From a virus: a DNA stretch of 64,000 nucleotides. Position numbers and translations under genes: made by a program. The stretch covers positions 78,478-142,477 of the IMG/VR virus record IMGVR_UViG_3300018432_000001, one strand, 5' to 3'. How positions within the stretch are numbered: the first letter of the stretch is position 1; every line of letters begins with the position of its first letter. The notes beneath the pieces are model-generated. The model made no database searches. It was not told the DNA's origin and saw nothing but the letters and a program-made list of their open reading frames with translations. Below, piece after piece: positions 25,722-33,625 of this stretch.

Positions 25722-26792
25722 TCATTCGATGCGGTAGTGCCCGTCGACGCGGGTCTGCGGGACGTATTTTCCGAGTGATCGTAGTATTTTCGCTGATGCG
25801 GGTCCGTCGTCTTTGTCGTACCCCGGCCGGTACTTCAACTGGTGGACGGCGCCGTTCGCGTCGTAGGGTCCCTCTTCGAGCCCGAGGTGGTTGATCACCT
25901 CCATGACGTGGGCTTTGCTGCGTTTCGGTTTGTCGACGTTCGCGCGCAGGCGAAGGAACTCCATGAGGTCGTCTTCGGCGGCGCGCAGCTGCTTACCGAA
26001 GTGTGCTCCGGCTTCGACCAGTTCGGTTGCCGCCTCGTCCCGGAGGGGGTCGGCGTTGTCTTTTCCCAGGCAGCCGGATTTGAATTCGCAGGAGATGCAC
26101 GGGGAGTAGGGCGCGAACGCGTCGGAGGTGTGCTTGCCGAACCAGCGCGGTGCGACCTCGTCCCCGGCGAGGGACAGCCCGTGCTCGAAGCGGGCGGTGG
26201 CCGCTTGGACTTCCGCGTCGGTCCAGGCGCGGGTGGTCATCTCCCAGTTGTGCTCGGGGTCTTCGATGTCGATGTAGTAGATCCAGTAGCCGCGCATGGG
26301 CGCGCCCGTGTGGTATTCGGCCAGGAGGCCGCCGACGCGGCACTGGTCGAGGTGGGAGCGTTTCGGTTCGCCGCTCTTGGCGGCTTTCACGATGTACTTC
26401 GCGCCGGTTTTGAGTTCGAGAATGGCGAAGGAGCCGTCGGTGAAGATGACGACCATGTCGGGATGGGCGACCAGGGGCCCGGCGCTCACTTCGGTGCTGT
26501 GGGCTTCGTCGTCGATGAGGACTTCCTCGACCTCGGGGTCGGCCGCCCACTGCTCGGCTAGCAGCCGCAGGTAGTAGTTGTGGATGGCGGTCCCGATTTG
26601 GGCGCGGAGGTTCAGGCGCACGGTGATTTCGTCGGTTGCCGGGGTGCGCCGGTACCGCAGCTGCACTTGGCGCGGGCATTCGTGCAGGGCCGAGGCGTGG
26701 ATCTTGCCGTCGTTGAAGTGCTCGCGGTTGCGGCGCGAGGCGGTGCGCCACGCCTCCGTGGCGTGGCGCACCGCGTGCTCTCGGCTGATCAT
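25722..26792 (-). CDS. Cas4-like PD-(D/E)XK exonuclease
   Basis: This 356-residue protein matches the Cas4/RecB nuclease family. It shows ALHECPRQVQLRYR (first cluster cysteine near 38), GTAIHNYYLRLL, the catalytic aspartate in VAHPDMVVIF and the ELKTG motif near 125-130. CISCEFKSGC near 232-241 supplies the remaining iron-sulfur ligands. Such enzymes trim DNA ends for recombination. The start overlaps the end of the RecA-like gene (ATGA). With the ATPase and SSB it forms a recombination operon. Confidence 0.8.
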   Translation of the reverse strand: MISREHAVRHATEAWRTASRRNREHFNDGKIHASALHECPRQVQLRYRRTPATDEITVRLNLRAQIGTAIHNYYLRLLAEQWAADPEVEEVLIDDEAHSTEVSAGPLVAHPDMVVIFTDGSFAILELKTGAKYIVKAAKSGEPKRSHLDQCRVGGLLAEYHTGAPMRGYWIYYIDIEDPEHNWEMTTRAWTDAEVQAATARFEHGLSLAGDEVAPRWFGKHTSDAFAPYSPCISCEFKSGCLGKDNADPLRDEAATELVEAGAHFGKQLRAAEDDLMEFLRLRANVDKPKRSKAHVMEVINHLGLEEGPYDANGAVHQLKYRPGYDKDDGPASAKILRSLGKYVPQTRVDGHYRIE

Positions 26793-28063
26793 TCAGGGTC
26801 CTGGTGTGGTTGGCCGCTGCCGGAGACACTGTCCGTGGCGTTGAGCTCTTCCTTGCGGTTGTTGACGTACCCGATGACGTCGTCGAGACGCTCGTGGAGG
26901 GCGGCGTGAGCCTCGAACTTCTCCAGTTCGTCGTGTTCGGCGTCGAGGATCTTTTCGGCCGCGTCCATCCATTCTTCGACACGGGAATTGATGGTGAGGG
27001 AGCCCCACGCGTACGGCACCTCATCCGCCGCAGCGGCCGGTGCGGGGGCGGGGGTACCGGTGGCGAGGGCGTTGATGGCGGTCTTTACCGTGTCCTTGAC
27101 TTCTTCGGGCCACCAGGCGCCGTCGCGGACCCACAGCCACGCTTCGCGCAGCACGTGCTGGTCGGCGGTCTGCAGCTGCTCCAGGTAGGCGCTGGTTTCG
27201 GCTTCGAGGGTGTTGTCGATGCCGTCCAGCTCGGTGAGCATGAGGTCGGCCAGTTCGGGGCCTGGGTCGATAAACACGGTACCGGTCGGCATCGGGTATT
27301 TGAAGTCGACCATGCCGTCGTCCTTGGGGCGCAGTTTCACCAGCGCGGTCTTTTCGACGATGGCGCGGTGGACGTCGGTAGCGCCCTGTTTCACGTTCGC
27401 CTTGTGCTCGATGTCGGCCTGGGCGAGGTGGCGGTCCATGCGGAAGATGAAGTCGGCTTCGTGGGTGATGCCTTTGCGGGCGTCCACCTTGACACCGATC
27501 TGCTCCTGCTGCTTGTTGAAGGAGTTGGCCTGTTCGAGGCAGCAGATGACATGCGCGTGCTGGCGCAGTCGCAGGAGATTCATGAACAGGGCCTTCTCCT
27601 CGGCCTTGACCGGGCCCCAGCCGCGCAGCTTGGCTTTGCCGTCGGTGGTGGTGCCGCCGTACTCCTCGGCGCGGTCCTTGAAACCGTGCGGGTCGTTCCA
27701 GAAGCGGGTCATGCCGTCGATGATGACCACGATCGGAACCGTGGCCACGGCGGCGGCGTCGGCCAGCTCCCCGACGATCTTGGTGAGCCGGTCAGGGTTG
27801 GCAGTGGGGAACTTGATCGGCCGCCAGGTGAAGCCGGTGCCGTCGGGGCGGCGGGCGTGGTGGCGCATGCGGTCGCCGTCGGCTTCGATGGCGACGATGT
27901 GGCCCCCGTGAGGGGCGGTCAGGCGGTGGGCAATGCGCAGGGCGAGCTGCCCTTTGCCGGTGCCGCCTTCGCCGTAGATGAGAGCGTAGATGTTCAGGCG
28001 GGGGCACTGCTGGATCGGCAGTGCGGTCAAGTCCATGGGGACTTCACGGGTGATGGTGGCCAC
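26789..28063 (-). CDS. RecA-like ATPase, Sak4-type recombinase
   Basis: A GTG start behind AAAGGAG gives 424 residues. A Walker A motif GEGGTGKGQ lies near residues 31-39, a Walker B strand VPIVVIIDGMTRFWND near 112, and a VICCLEQANS strand near 175. This is the single-domain RecA-core layout of phage Sak4 proteins, which anneal or pair single-stranded DNA with SSB. The C-terminal 120 residues are a helical extension. It stands between the Cas4-like nuclease and SSB, as in many phage recombination cassettes. Confidence 0.75.
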   Translation of the reverse strand: MATITREVPMDLTALPIQQCPRLNIYALIYGEGGTGKGQLALRIAHRLTAPHGGHIVAIEADGDRMRHHARRPDGTGFTWRPIKFPTANPDRLTKIVGELADAAAVATVPIVVIIDGMTRFWNDPHGFKDRAEEYGGTTTDGKAKLRGWGPVKAEEKALFMNLLRLRQHAHVICCLEQANSFNKQQEQIGVKVDARKGITHEADFIFRMDRHLAQADIEHKANVKQGATDVHRAIVEKTALVKLRPKDDGMVDFKYPMPTGTVFIDPGPELADLMLTELDGIDNTLEAETSAYLEQLQTADQHVLREAWLWVRDGAWWPEEVKDTVKTAINALATGTPAPAPAAAADEVPYAWGSLTINSRVEEWMDAAEKILDAEHDELEKFEAHAALHERLDDVIGYVNNRKEELNATDSVSGSGQPHQDPE

Positions 28064-28074
28064 GGGGGCTCCTT

Positions 28075-28335
28075 TCAGAAGGTGAGCGGTGCGACGGTGA
28101 CGGTGGTGCCATCGGCGCAGTGACTGACGAGAGGCTGCCCGCCGATCAGGCGCGCGAGGGCGTTCTCGTCGTTCACGTCATCGGGGTCGGCCGGGCCGTG
28201 AAGCGCGAGCTTCCAGCGGGCTTCGCTCAAGGCTCGGTCGGGTTCGACCTGGCGGCCGTAGTAGGTGCGTTCGCCGCTGACGATGATGACCTCGAAGGAG
28301 CGCCAGCGGGTGGTGCGGTGGTGGTAGGCGTCCAT
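28075..28335 (-). CDS. Hypothetical protein in the recombination operon
   Basis: The ATG at 28335 overlaps the end of the SSB gene, giving 86 residues. The product (FEVIIVSGERTYYGRQVEPD, then RLIGGQPLVSHCADGTTVTV) is a small alpha-beta protein with no recognised family. Overlap on one side and a 12-base gap on the other place it firmly in the operon. Confidence 0.6.
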   Translation of the reverse strand: MDAYHHRTTRWRSFEVIIVSGERTYYGRQVEPDRALSEARWKLALHGPADPDDVNDENALARLIGGQPLVSHCADGTTVTVAPLTF

Positions 28336-28337
28336 GG

Positions 28338-28787
28338 CTAGAACGGTGCGCCGAAGTTGTCGCCCGCGCCGGGGACGGGCGGTGGTGCTGGAACGTAGGT
28401 GGATCGGGTGTCGCCGCCCCCGGTGCGGGGGGTGTCGGTGATGGTCGCGGTGGCGTAGCGCAGGGCCGGGCCGGTTTCGTCGATGTCGACTTTCCAGCGG
28501 CGGATGGTCTGGCCGTCTCGTTCGTAGGAGTCGTCGACCAGTCGGCCGCGCACCCACACGTGCATGCCCTTGGTAAAGGTGTGCGCGATGTTCTCGGCGT
28601 AGGCGCGCCAGGCGGCGCAGTCGAAGAAGAGGGTGGTGCCGTCCTCCCAGGCGTCGGTGTGCTGGTTTTTCAGCCGTGGGGTGACGGCGACGGAGAAGTT
28701 GACGACGGGAATGCCGGAGGGGATGTGGGCCAGTTCAGGGTCGCGGACGACGCGTCCGACGAATTCGACGATGGGTTCGCCAGCCAT
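28338..28787 (-). CDS. ssb: Single-stranded DNA-binding protein
   Basis: The start is the ATG at 28787 behind AAGGAAG. The 149-residue product has the OB-fold pattern of SSB: EFVGRVVRDPELAHIPSG, VVNFSVAVTPR, TTLFFDCAAWRAYAENIAHT and VWVRGRLVDDSYERDGQTIR. A proline/glycine-rich tail ends in GAGDNFGAPF, with a terminal phenylalanine like the partner-binding tip of SSB proteins. It binds single-stranded DNA in replication and recombination with the neighbouring ATPase. Confidence 0.88.
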   Translation of the reverse strand: MAGEPIVEFVGRVVRDPELAHIPSGIPVVNFSVAVTPRLKNQHTDAWEDGTTLFFDCAAWRAYAENIAHTFTKGMHVWVRGRLVDDSYERDGQTIRRWKVDIDETGPALRYATATITDTPRTGGGDTRSTYVPAPPPVPGAGDNFGAPF

Positions 28788-28806
28788 GTGACTTCCTTGG
28801 GTAGTT

Positions 28807-28833
28807 TCGGACATGCATGATGCGCATGTCCGA
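28807..28833. promoter_or_regulatory. Perfect inverted repeat upstream of ssb, probable operator
   Basis: TCGGACATG and CATGTCCGA are perfect 9-base inverted arms with a 9-base spacer, 20 bases upstream of the ssb start. Each arm contains the ATGTCCGA core also found singly at 118 and 49461. The likely function is a repressor operator controlling the recombination operon. Confidence 0.5.
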
Positions 28834-28894
28834 TGAGACTACCTTTGGGAGCTGACATCGGGTTTGTCCGAGTTTTGCTCGGCGTGGTGTGCGG

Positions 28895-29188
28895 TTACGG
28901 CAGTAGCGCAGCGACGAACAGCTTTCGGCATGCCGCCAGCGGTCCCTCCTCGACGGTGTCAACGGGATGACGCAGGTCGACAGTGCGGAAGACGCTGGCG
29001 TTGGTGGGGATGAGGTACCCCTGCACGCGGGTGCCGATGGTGTGCAGCGGCGAGGGTACTGCCGAGGCGTAAGCGTCCGATACGGCGATGTGCACGGCGA
29101 TGACATAACCGGGCACCACCTCGCGAGAGATGACGGCAACGAAAGCTCCTGGCCGGTCAGCGCGCTCGGCAACGTCCCCGGGACTCAT
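28895..29188 (-). CDS. MazF/PemK-like toxin
   Basis: The start is the ATG at 29188, overlapping the antitoxin stop by 4 bases, for 97 residues. It has the MazF-type order: MSPGDVAE at the N-terminus, FVAVISREVVPGYVIAVHIA beta strands, then GYLIPTNASVFRTVDL and a final helix GPLAACRKLFVAALL. MazF proteins are mRNA interferases. Sequence similarity is modest and the catalytic residues cannot be assigned with certainty. A small ribbon-helix-helix gene directly upstream supports a toxin-antitoxin pair. Confidence 0.65.
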   Translation of the reverse strand: MSPGDVAERADRPGAFVAVISREVVPGYVIAVHIAVSDAYASAVPSPLHTIGTRVQGYLIPTNASVFRTVDLRHPVDTVEEGPLAACRKLFVAALLP

Positions 29189-29397
29189 GCGGCGTCCTGT
29201 CCACGCAAGGCCGCATCGGATCGCCACTGCGGACCGTCACCTGTGGCTTCACTGATGTCAGCCAGTCGCGCCGCCTCCACGCGGAGCCGAGCCAGATCAT
29301 GCGTGAGGACGGCTTCGCTGATGTATTTGGAGGCGTTCCCCGAGGCCATGGCGATAGCCCACACGTCATCGTCAATACTGATCGTACGTCGTTTCAT
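29185..29397 (-). CDS. Ribbon-helix-helix antitoxin
   Basis: The 70-residue product starts MKRRTISIDDDVWAIAMASG, a standard ribbon-helix-helix beta strand and helix, continues NASKYISEAVLTHDL, and has a variable C-terminal tail suited to bind a toxin. Start 29397 is chosen because a TACAAT box lies 6 bases upstream, giving a leaderless message; upstream in-frame starts fall inside the operator. A perfect palindrome overlaps the promoter, so autorepression is expected. The toxin start overlaps its stop. Confidence 0.7.
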   Translation of the reverse strand: MKRRTISIDDDVWAIAMASGNASKYISEAVLTHDLARLRVEAARLADISEATGDGPQWRSDAALRGQDAA

Positions 29398-29402
29398 ATC
29401 AT

Positions 29403-29426
29403 GATTGTACATCAAGTCTGATGTAC
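29403..29426 (-). promoter_or_regulatory. Toxin-antitoxin promoter with palindromic operator
   Basis: GTACATCA and TGATGTAC form perfect 8-base arms with an AGTC spacer at 29407-29426. The minus-strand -10 box TACAAT (29404-29409) overlaps one arm. Binding of the antitoxin here would block transcription. Confidence 0.6.
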
Positions 29427-29458
29427 TCTGCTGTGGGGGTGTTCCCGGGCAGCAAAAA

Positions 29459-29489
29459 GGGGGCTGGGGTGATCCAGTCCCCAGCCCCC
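29459..29489 (-). terminator. Rho-independent terminator
   Basis: On the minus strand GGGGGCTGGGG and its complement form an 11-bp stem followed by TTTTTGC, just after the stop of the gene at 29500. Confidence 0.85.
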
Positions 29490-29499
29490 AACCCCAGAG

Positions 29500-30405
29500 T
29501 TAAGTTGATGCGATCTCGACGTTCGTCCAGATCGGAGCCGGGTTGGGCATGATGCCGTCCTCCGGCTTGAGCTCGTATCCCTTGTGCAGGTGGTAGTACG
29601 CGGCGAAGCCTTTCGCGGCCACATCGTCGACCGCTTCGAAGCACGGAACCACGCCGTTATCCCACCCGAACGCGGGCATCAGCCACCGGTAAGAGAGGTA
29701 GCCCACCTCCCGCCAGTGCAGATCCACGCACCCCATGAAGGAATGGGGAACGGGCCCGGGGGCGACGGCGACGTCCAGAAGCACCTCAGTGGCCATGCCG
29801 GTTGCTTCGCCTGCGCTGACCCGGATGACTAGGTCCCCGTGCGGGAAGTAGGCCACAGTGCACCCGGCCGCGAGGGCAGTGCGCCCCCGGCGCTGGCGTC
29901 TGCGCCGCAGTTCAATGATGCCTTGGTCGAGTACACCGGGGCCTTTGCTGCGGTGTCGGCCTTGCGTAGAGTGTGGGGACATCAGAACCTGAGCCTTTCG
30001 CGTAGAGGTGGTTCTGGTGGGCCGCTGCCGGATGTCGCGCCCGGCGGCGGCCATGCAATGTGATTGTCGCTCATGGCAAAACGGTAACGGTCCCGAGTGG
30101 ATCACCCAGTCAGGTAGGTCACCTGATTCCAGCCAGCGGTTCATCTCTCCTTCGACTTCGCGCACGTCGATGCCGGTGTGCATCCAGAAGTTGAAGTTGG
30201 CGATGTGGAACTTCGCGAGGAAGTGGCCTTCGCCGAAGCTGATGGGGGCGTGCGTGCCGTCGCATTCACAGCAGTGCGGCCAATGCAGGCCGTAGACCCA
30301 CATCGTCTGCAGGCCGCTGTGCGACCGGACGGTGGTCATGGCCTCGAATTGGCCGCCACCGATGGTGAACGTGCCGCCGGGTCCCCGGTGTAGTTCATCG
30401 AACAT
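29500..30405 (-). CDS. Hypothetical protein of two domains joined by a basic linker
   Basis: The ATG at 30405 behind GGAGG gives 301 residues. Residues 1-120 form one alpha-beta domain (MWVYGLHWPHCCECDGTHAP, EMNRWLESGDLPDWVIHSG). Residues 120-185 are arginine-rich and low in complexity. The C-terminal 115 residues are another domain (MGCVDLHWREVGYLSYRWLM). The linker region contains a separate 30-residue frame that ends exactly on an internal ATG, so two genes joined by an open frame are possible. No family is recognised. Confidence 0.5.
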   Translation of the reverse strand: MFDELHRGPGGTFTIGGGQFEAMTTVRSHSGLQTMWVYGLHWPHCCECDGTHAPISFGEGHFLAKFHIANFNFWMHTGIDVREVEGEMNRWLESGDLPDWVIHSGPLPFCHERQSHCMAAAGRDIRQRPTRTTSTRKAQVLMSPHSTQGRHRSKGPGVLDQGIIELRRRRQRRGRTALAAGCTVAYFPHGDLVIRVSAGEATGMATEVLLDVAVAPGPVPHSFMGCVDLHWREVGYLSYRWLMPAFGWDNGVVPCFEAVDDVAAKGFAAYYHLHKGYELKPEDGIMPNPAPIWTNVEIAST

Positions 30406-30502
30406 GCATCCTCCGACTCGGTGCCGTAAGCGTCTGGGCACCGACGGTCATCGTACGACAGGGGCAAGCAGATGTGTACCTCGTTCACCAATGCGATCTA
30501 CA

Positions 30503-31231
30503 TCAGCGCGGGCCCAGGGGGGAGAGGTCGATGATGCGCATCCATACGATGCCGTCGAGCGGTCCTTTGTACTCCTCGTCGAACCAGTCCAGGAACGCAC
30601 CGCCTGCGGCCATGTGGCTGGGGTCGTCCCCCACATAGACCCCCAGGCCCGGCTCGTGCACCCACTTGCCTTTCACCTGGTAGGTCCGGGAGGGACCGAA
30701 TGCGTCGACGATCGGCTTCGCCGTGGGACCGAGGTTCGCGTTGTCGCGCAGCCCATAGGTCTTGACCTGGAACTGCAGGTCGACCTTGACATACTCCAGA
30801 CCCTGAGGGAGCCGCTTGCGCTCCCCGAGCGCGATCGCATAAACGTGCTGGCGCCATTGGGACCGCAGCCGGGAGGCGACGTTGCGGTCGAGGCTCTTGT
30901 TGGAATTCAGCCACCCGCACGGGGCAGCGGGGATCTTGATCTGCCACTCACCCGGCCGCAGACTCCCCTCGACCTCACGAGGAGTCCCTCGGGTAACCAG
31001 GGCCGCCAGCCGCGTCTTGATCTTCGCCCACAGCCACCGGCGGTGATTGGGAGCCAGCTTGCGGCACAGCCTCCGGACCGGCACCTCCAGACGCTGGTCG
31101 CGGACGATGCCGTAGAACGGCTCAGCGCGCATCTCGGCATTTAGCTCAGCATCAGACTTCACCGTGAGCGCCCACGTGGCCTCCCAGGCCTCGATCTGAG
31201 CAACCAGGTCCAGGAACGCCGCCCCGTTCAC
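30503..31231 (-). CDS. RusA-like Holliday junction resolvase
   Basis: A GTG overlapping the previous gene's stop gives 242 residues. The C-terminal 135 residues match RusA-type enzymes: CGWLNSNKSLDRNVASRLRS before a helix, then RDNANLGPTAKPIVDAFGPS, the aspartate-containing motif of the family, and a later VYVGDDPSHM acidic pair. RusA resolves four-way junctions and debranches replicating phage DNA. The N-terminal 100 residues are an extra helical region of unknown role. Confidence 0.75.
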   Translation of the reverse strand: MNGAAFLDLVAQIEAWEATWALTVKSDAELNAEMRAEPFYGIVRDQRLEVPVRRLCRKLAPNHRRWLWAKIKTRLAALVTRGTPREVEGSLRPGEWQIKIPAAPCGWLNSNKSLDRNVASRLRSQWRQHVYAIALGERKRLPQGLEYVKVDLQFQVKTYGLRDNANLGPTAKPIVDAFGPSRTYQVKGKWVHEPGLGVYVGDDPSHMAAGGAFLDWFDEEYKGPLDGIVWMRIIDLSPLGPR

Positions 31232-31602
31232 GGGCCCGGGACCGTGAAGCTCAGCTCGGAGACGGCCGAGAACGAGCCGTCGGCCGCGCTGATCTCGGTA
31301 CGCCGTCCCATGATCGTGCGGGGGATGTCGCACCGGTACATGAGGCCGCCAGCGAACTTGAACATGAGGTCGCACGCCACGGTGACGTAGTAGCGGGGCC
31401 AGTCGTCTTCGCGTCGGTCGATGAAGCCGTGGAAGGACAGCTGTTGTTTCCCCAGACAAGCGCCCATGTCGAGGTCGCCAATCTGATCGGCCAACGTCGC
31501 GTACTCCTTGAGCGTGCCCTCGAAGTCGTCGAAGCCCCGCTGGATATCCTCCCTCGTCGCCTCAGGGAAGGTGTAGCAGTCGTCGATGTAGATGCGCAGC
31601 AT
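31228..31602 (-). CDS. Hypothetical protein
   Basis: This 124-residue acidic protein begins MLRIYIDDCYTFPEATREDI and continues with a beta-rich part (LSFHGFIDRREDDWPRYYVT). GGAAAG lies before the ATG. Its stop overlaps the GTG start of the RusA gene, so translation is coupled. Its length and beta content resemble the protein encoded just upstream at 31619, but no clear homology is visible. Confidence 0.6.
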   Translation of the reverse strand: MLRIYIDDCYTFPEATREDIQRGFDDFEGTLKEYATLADQIGDLDMGACLGKQQLSFHGFIDRREDDWPRYYVTVACDLMFKFAGGLMYRCDIPRTIMGRRTEISAADGSFSAVSELSFTVPGP

Positions 31603-31618
31603 CGCGTATCGCTTTCCT

Positions 31619-32038
31619 TCAGGACGCAGCCGGAGCGGGGTGCTCGGGCGCCGGTGGGGTTACAGCGACCAGCACCTTGAGCGACCGGTGGTTGGTGGCG
31701 ACGACCTCGTTGTGGTCATCGCGGAACTCAGTGACCACCTTCATCGTCATCCCACCCAGGTCGGTGCCGTTGAAGAAGGTCATCGGCAGCAGCTGCAGCA
31801 GCGCGTGCGCGGAGTCGACACAGGCAGCGAGGGAGGGGTAGGGGAACGTATCGACCCGCACCCGGAACGTCAGGGCGCACCGGCCCGGGTCGGGCTCCAG
31901 CACCAGATCGCGCAGACCCCCGCGCTGCAGCGCCGGACCGCGCAGGGCCGTGACGTCGTTGACGGTCGCGTAGAACGCTTCAAGCACCCGGCGCCCCTCG
32001 GGGACGAACAGGTACGTGTGGTTGATGTGCAGTTGCAT
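31619..32038 (-). CDS. Hypothetical protein
   Basis: The ATG at 32038 lies behind GAGAGG, giving 139 residues starting MQLHINHTYLFVPEGRRVLE. The product alternates beta strands and short helices (LTFRVRVDTFPYPSLAACVD). It ends in a proline-rich tail. It is in the same operon as the RusA gene. No family is recognised. Confidence 0.6.
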   Translation of the reverse strand: MQLHINHTYLFVPEGRRVLEAFYATVNDVTALRGPALQRGGLRDLVLEPDPGRCALTFRVRVDTFPYPSLAACVDSAHALLQLLPMTFFNGTDLGGMTMKVVTEFRDDHNEVVATNHRSLKVLVAVTPPAPEHPAPAAS

Positions 32039-32213
32039 CGGTGTGCCTCTCAATCAGGGCAGCGTCGATCTCGCGCCGGACGGCACGGGCCTCAACGCGC
32101 TTCGTGCGTCGCTTGCGGGTGGACCGGCGGCTGTCACTGCCGCCTTCACAGCAGATGCCCGCGCACAGGCGCCACCAGGCGCGGCGTCCGGGCAACGGTG
32201 CATGATCGGCCAT
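31980..32213 (-). CDS. Small basic protein, doubtful
   Basis: This 77-residue frame starts MADHAPLPGRRAWWRLCAGI and is rich in arginine. It overlaps the next gene by 59 bases in another frame, more than usual here. An ATG with a CATAAA-like box four bases upstream is the only start signal. It fills an otherwise empty stretch, so it may be real, but the evidence is thin. Confidence 0.35.
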   Translation of the reverse strand: MADHAPLPGRRAWWRLCAGICCEGGSDSRRSTRKRRTKRVEARAVRREIDAALIERHTDATAHQPHVPVRPRGAPGA

Positions 32214-32252
32214 AGCGTTTATGATGCTGCGCCGAGCCCCTGCAGGGCGTTA

Positions 32253-32293
32253 GGCTGCTGCGCGTATCGGTCATCGGCCGGGCCGCAGCAGCC
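32253..32293. terminator. Hairpin between minus-strand genes
   Basis: GGCTGCTGCG and CGCAGCAGCC form a perfect 10-bp stem around a 21-base loop, just after the stop at 32314 on the minus strand. No T-run follows. Confidence 0.5.
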
Positions 32294-32313
32294 GAACGGG
32301 CTGCCCCGGCCGA

Positions 32314-32781
32314 TCAATCCTGCAACCACCCCAGCTGACGTGCCGTATTCTCCAGCACCCCCATCAGCTCATCGCCGATGGCGAATCGGTCCTGCTGGAT
32401 GACCAGGCTCTTAGCCAGGTCACCGTCGTCGTGACGCTGGCTGGCGGCGTACCAGTCGGCGAGCATCTCGCACAGATCCAGCAGCGTCATGCCGCGCACG
32501 CCGTCCTCGAAGTGTTCGGGGTGGTGCCGGTTGTGCGCATAGTGGTGTTCCAGGGCCGGGCCCAGTTCCGCGAGGCTGGCCTTGTACTCCTCGCTGCCGT
32601 ACGTCATGGTGCGCAGCCGTTCGGTGCAGCGATCGAACGCCGCTTTCTCCGGTTCAGCCAGCTTCGAGGCGTCGTGCGTGTAGGAGCGTTCCAGCAGATC
32701 GGCGATCATGGTCCCGAGGTAGCTTCCTACCTTCTGGCTGTGGGCCAGGGTGTCGGCGGCGCTGTCGTAGTCCTCAGGCAT
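32314..32781 (-). CDS. DUF5662-like phage protein
   Basis: The 155-residue product shows the conserved pattern of this phage family: SYTHDASKLAEPEKAAF, then YGSEEYKASLAELGPALEHH, YAHNRHHPEHFEDGVRGM and LLDLCEMLADWYAASQRHDD. The spaced histidines and aspartates resemble a metal-binding HD-like site. The biochemical role is unknown. Translation is coupled to the upstream small gene, whose stop overlaps its start. Confidence 0.75.
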   Translation of the reverse strand: MPEDYDSAADTLAHSQKVGSYLGTMIADLLERSYTHDASKLAEPEKAAFDRCTERLRTMTYGSEEYKASLAELGPALEHHYAHNRHHPEHFEDGVRGMTLLDLCEMLADWYAASQRHDDGDLAKSLVIQQDRFAIGDELMGVLENTARQLGWLQD

Positions 32782-32980
32782 CCGCTGCCGCCTCCAGCCG
32801 GGCGGCGGCTTCTTGGGCTTGTTGCACCAGTTCGGTGACCGGTGAATAGCGTACGGGCGCCAGGTGCACCACAGCGTTCATCCGGTCGCGCTGCGCGAAG
32901 TACTGTTCGGAGGCGTCCAGCGCGCGGGCGATGGCCCTCCGATCCTGGTCGCTGCCGGAGGGCTGCTCGGGTGTGTTCAC
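32774..32980 (-). CDS. Small helical protein
   Basis: The start is a GTG overlapping the previous stop (GTGA), for 68 residues. It is helical and alanine-rich (RAIARALDASEQYFAQRDRM, then VTELVQQAQEAAARLEAAAD). Its stop overlaps the next start. No family is recognised. Confidence 0.6.
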   Translation of the reverse strand: MNTPEQPSGSDQDRRAIARALDASEQYFAQRDRMNAVVHLAPVRYSPVTELVQQAQEAAARLEAAADA

Positions 32981-33264
32981 GTTAGGTCCCTTTCCCCGTC
33001 GAGGTAGTAACCGGGGAAGTATAGGACTGATTCGACGGTGCCTGGGTCAGGCTTGGCGAGGAGCGCTCGCACGCTGCCGTCAGTGCCGATGCGATCGGCC
33101 ACGAACCGGTCGAGGAAGACCTCCAGGCGGTCGTAGTCGCCGACGACGGCGGTTCCGGAGGCCGCTTCGCGGCCGGGGAGGTCGTTTTCGATCCACTCGA
33201 ACGGGCTGAGCCGCAGGCCTTCGGCGGCGGCCGAGGCGCCCAGGTGCGGCGGGAAGATGGCCAT
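32977..33264 (-). CDS. Hypothetical protein
   Basis: This 95-residue product begins MAIFPPHLGASAAAEGLRLS behind GAGAGGC and contains YDRLEVFLDRFVADRIGTDG. It is alpha-beta, acidic and without membrane segments. It overlaps the downstream gene by 4 bases. No family is recognised. Confidence 0.6.
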   Translation of the reverse strand: MAIFPPHLGASAAAEGLRLSPFEWIENDLPGREAASGTAVVGDYDRLEVFLDRFVADRIGTDGSVRALLAKPDPGTVESVLYFPGYYLDGERDLT

Positions 33265-33276
33265 GGTGACTGCCTC

Positions 33277-33576
33277 TCAGGACTGCAGCATCTCCTCGCG
33301 GAGCTGCTCGACTTCGGCTTCGGTGTAACCAGTGCAGGCGAGATGCGCGGCAACGCAGCCAGCGTTGCTCCAACCCGAGTCCTTGCGGTCGTCGGGGCTG
33401 ATGCCGATCGGGACAAGCACGATGCGTCCGTCAACGGCCAGCGGTTCATCGCAGACCGGGCAGTAGTGCTCGGCGAGCGGATGCATCTTCCCGGTGTCGG
33501 GATCAGGGTCAGCGATGTTGAACAGTCGCGGTGCGATGTGGGGCCTGAAAGCGGCTGGGATGCGGACGAACAGCAT
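33277..33576 (-). CDS. Small zinc-ribbon-like protein
   Basis: GGAGGCAC directly precedes the ATG. The 99-residue product has a CPVCDEPL pair and later CVAAHLAC, with HYC just before, which could bind one zinc ion. The helix TEAEVEQLREEMLQS closes it. Function unknown. Confidence 0.6.
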   Translation of the reverse strand: MLFVRIPAAFRPHIAPRLFNIADPDPDTGKMHPLAEHYCPVCDEPLAVDGRIVLVPIGISPDDRKDSGWSNAGCVAAHLACTGYTEAEVEQLREEMLQS

Positions 33577-33590
33577 GTGCCTCCGTTCGG

Positions 33591-33616
33591 GCCGGGCCCC
33601 CGAGTGGGGGCCCGGC
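33591..33616. terminator. Terminator hairpin
   Basis: GCCGGGCCCCC and GGGGGCCCGGC form a perfect 11-bp stem with a GAGT loop between two minus-strand genes. The strong stem suggests a transcription unit boundary, although no T-run follows on either side. Confidence 0.6.
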
Positions 33617-33625
33617 GTCTGGTTC

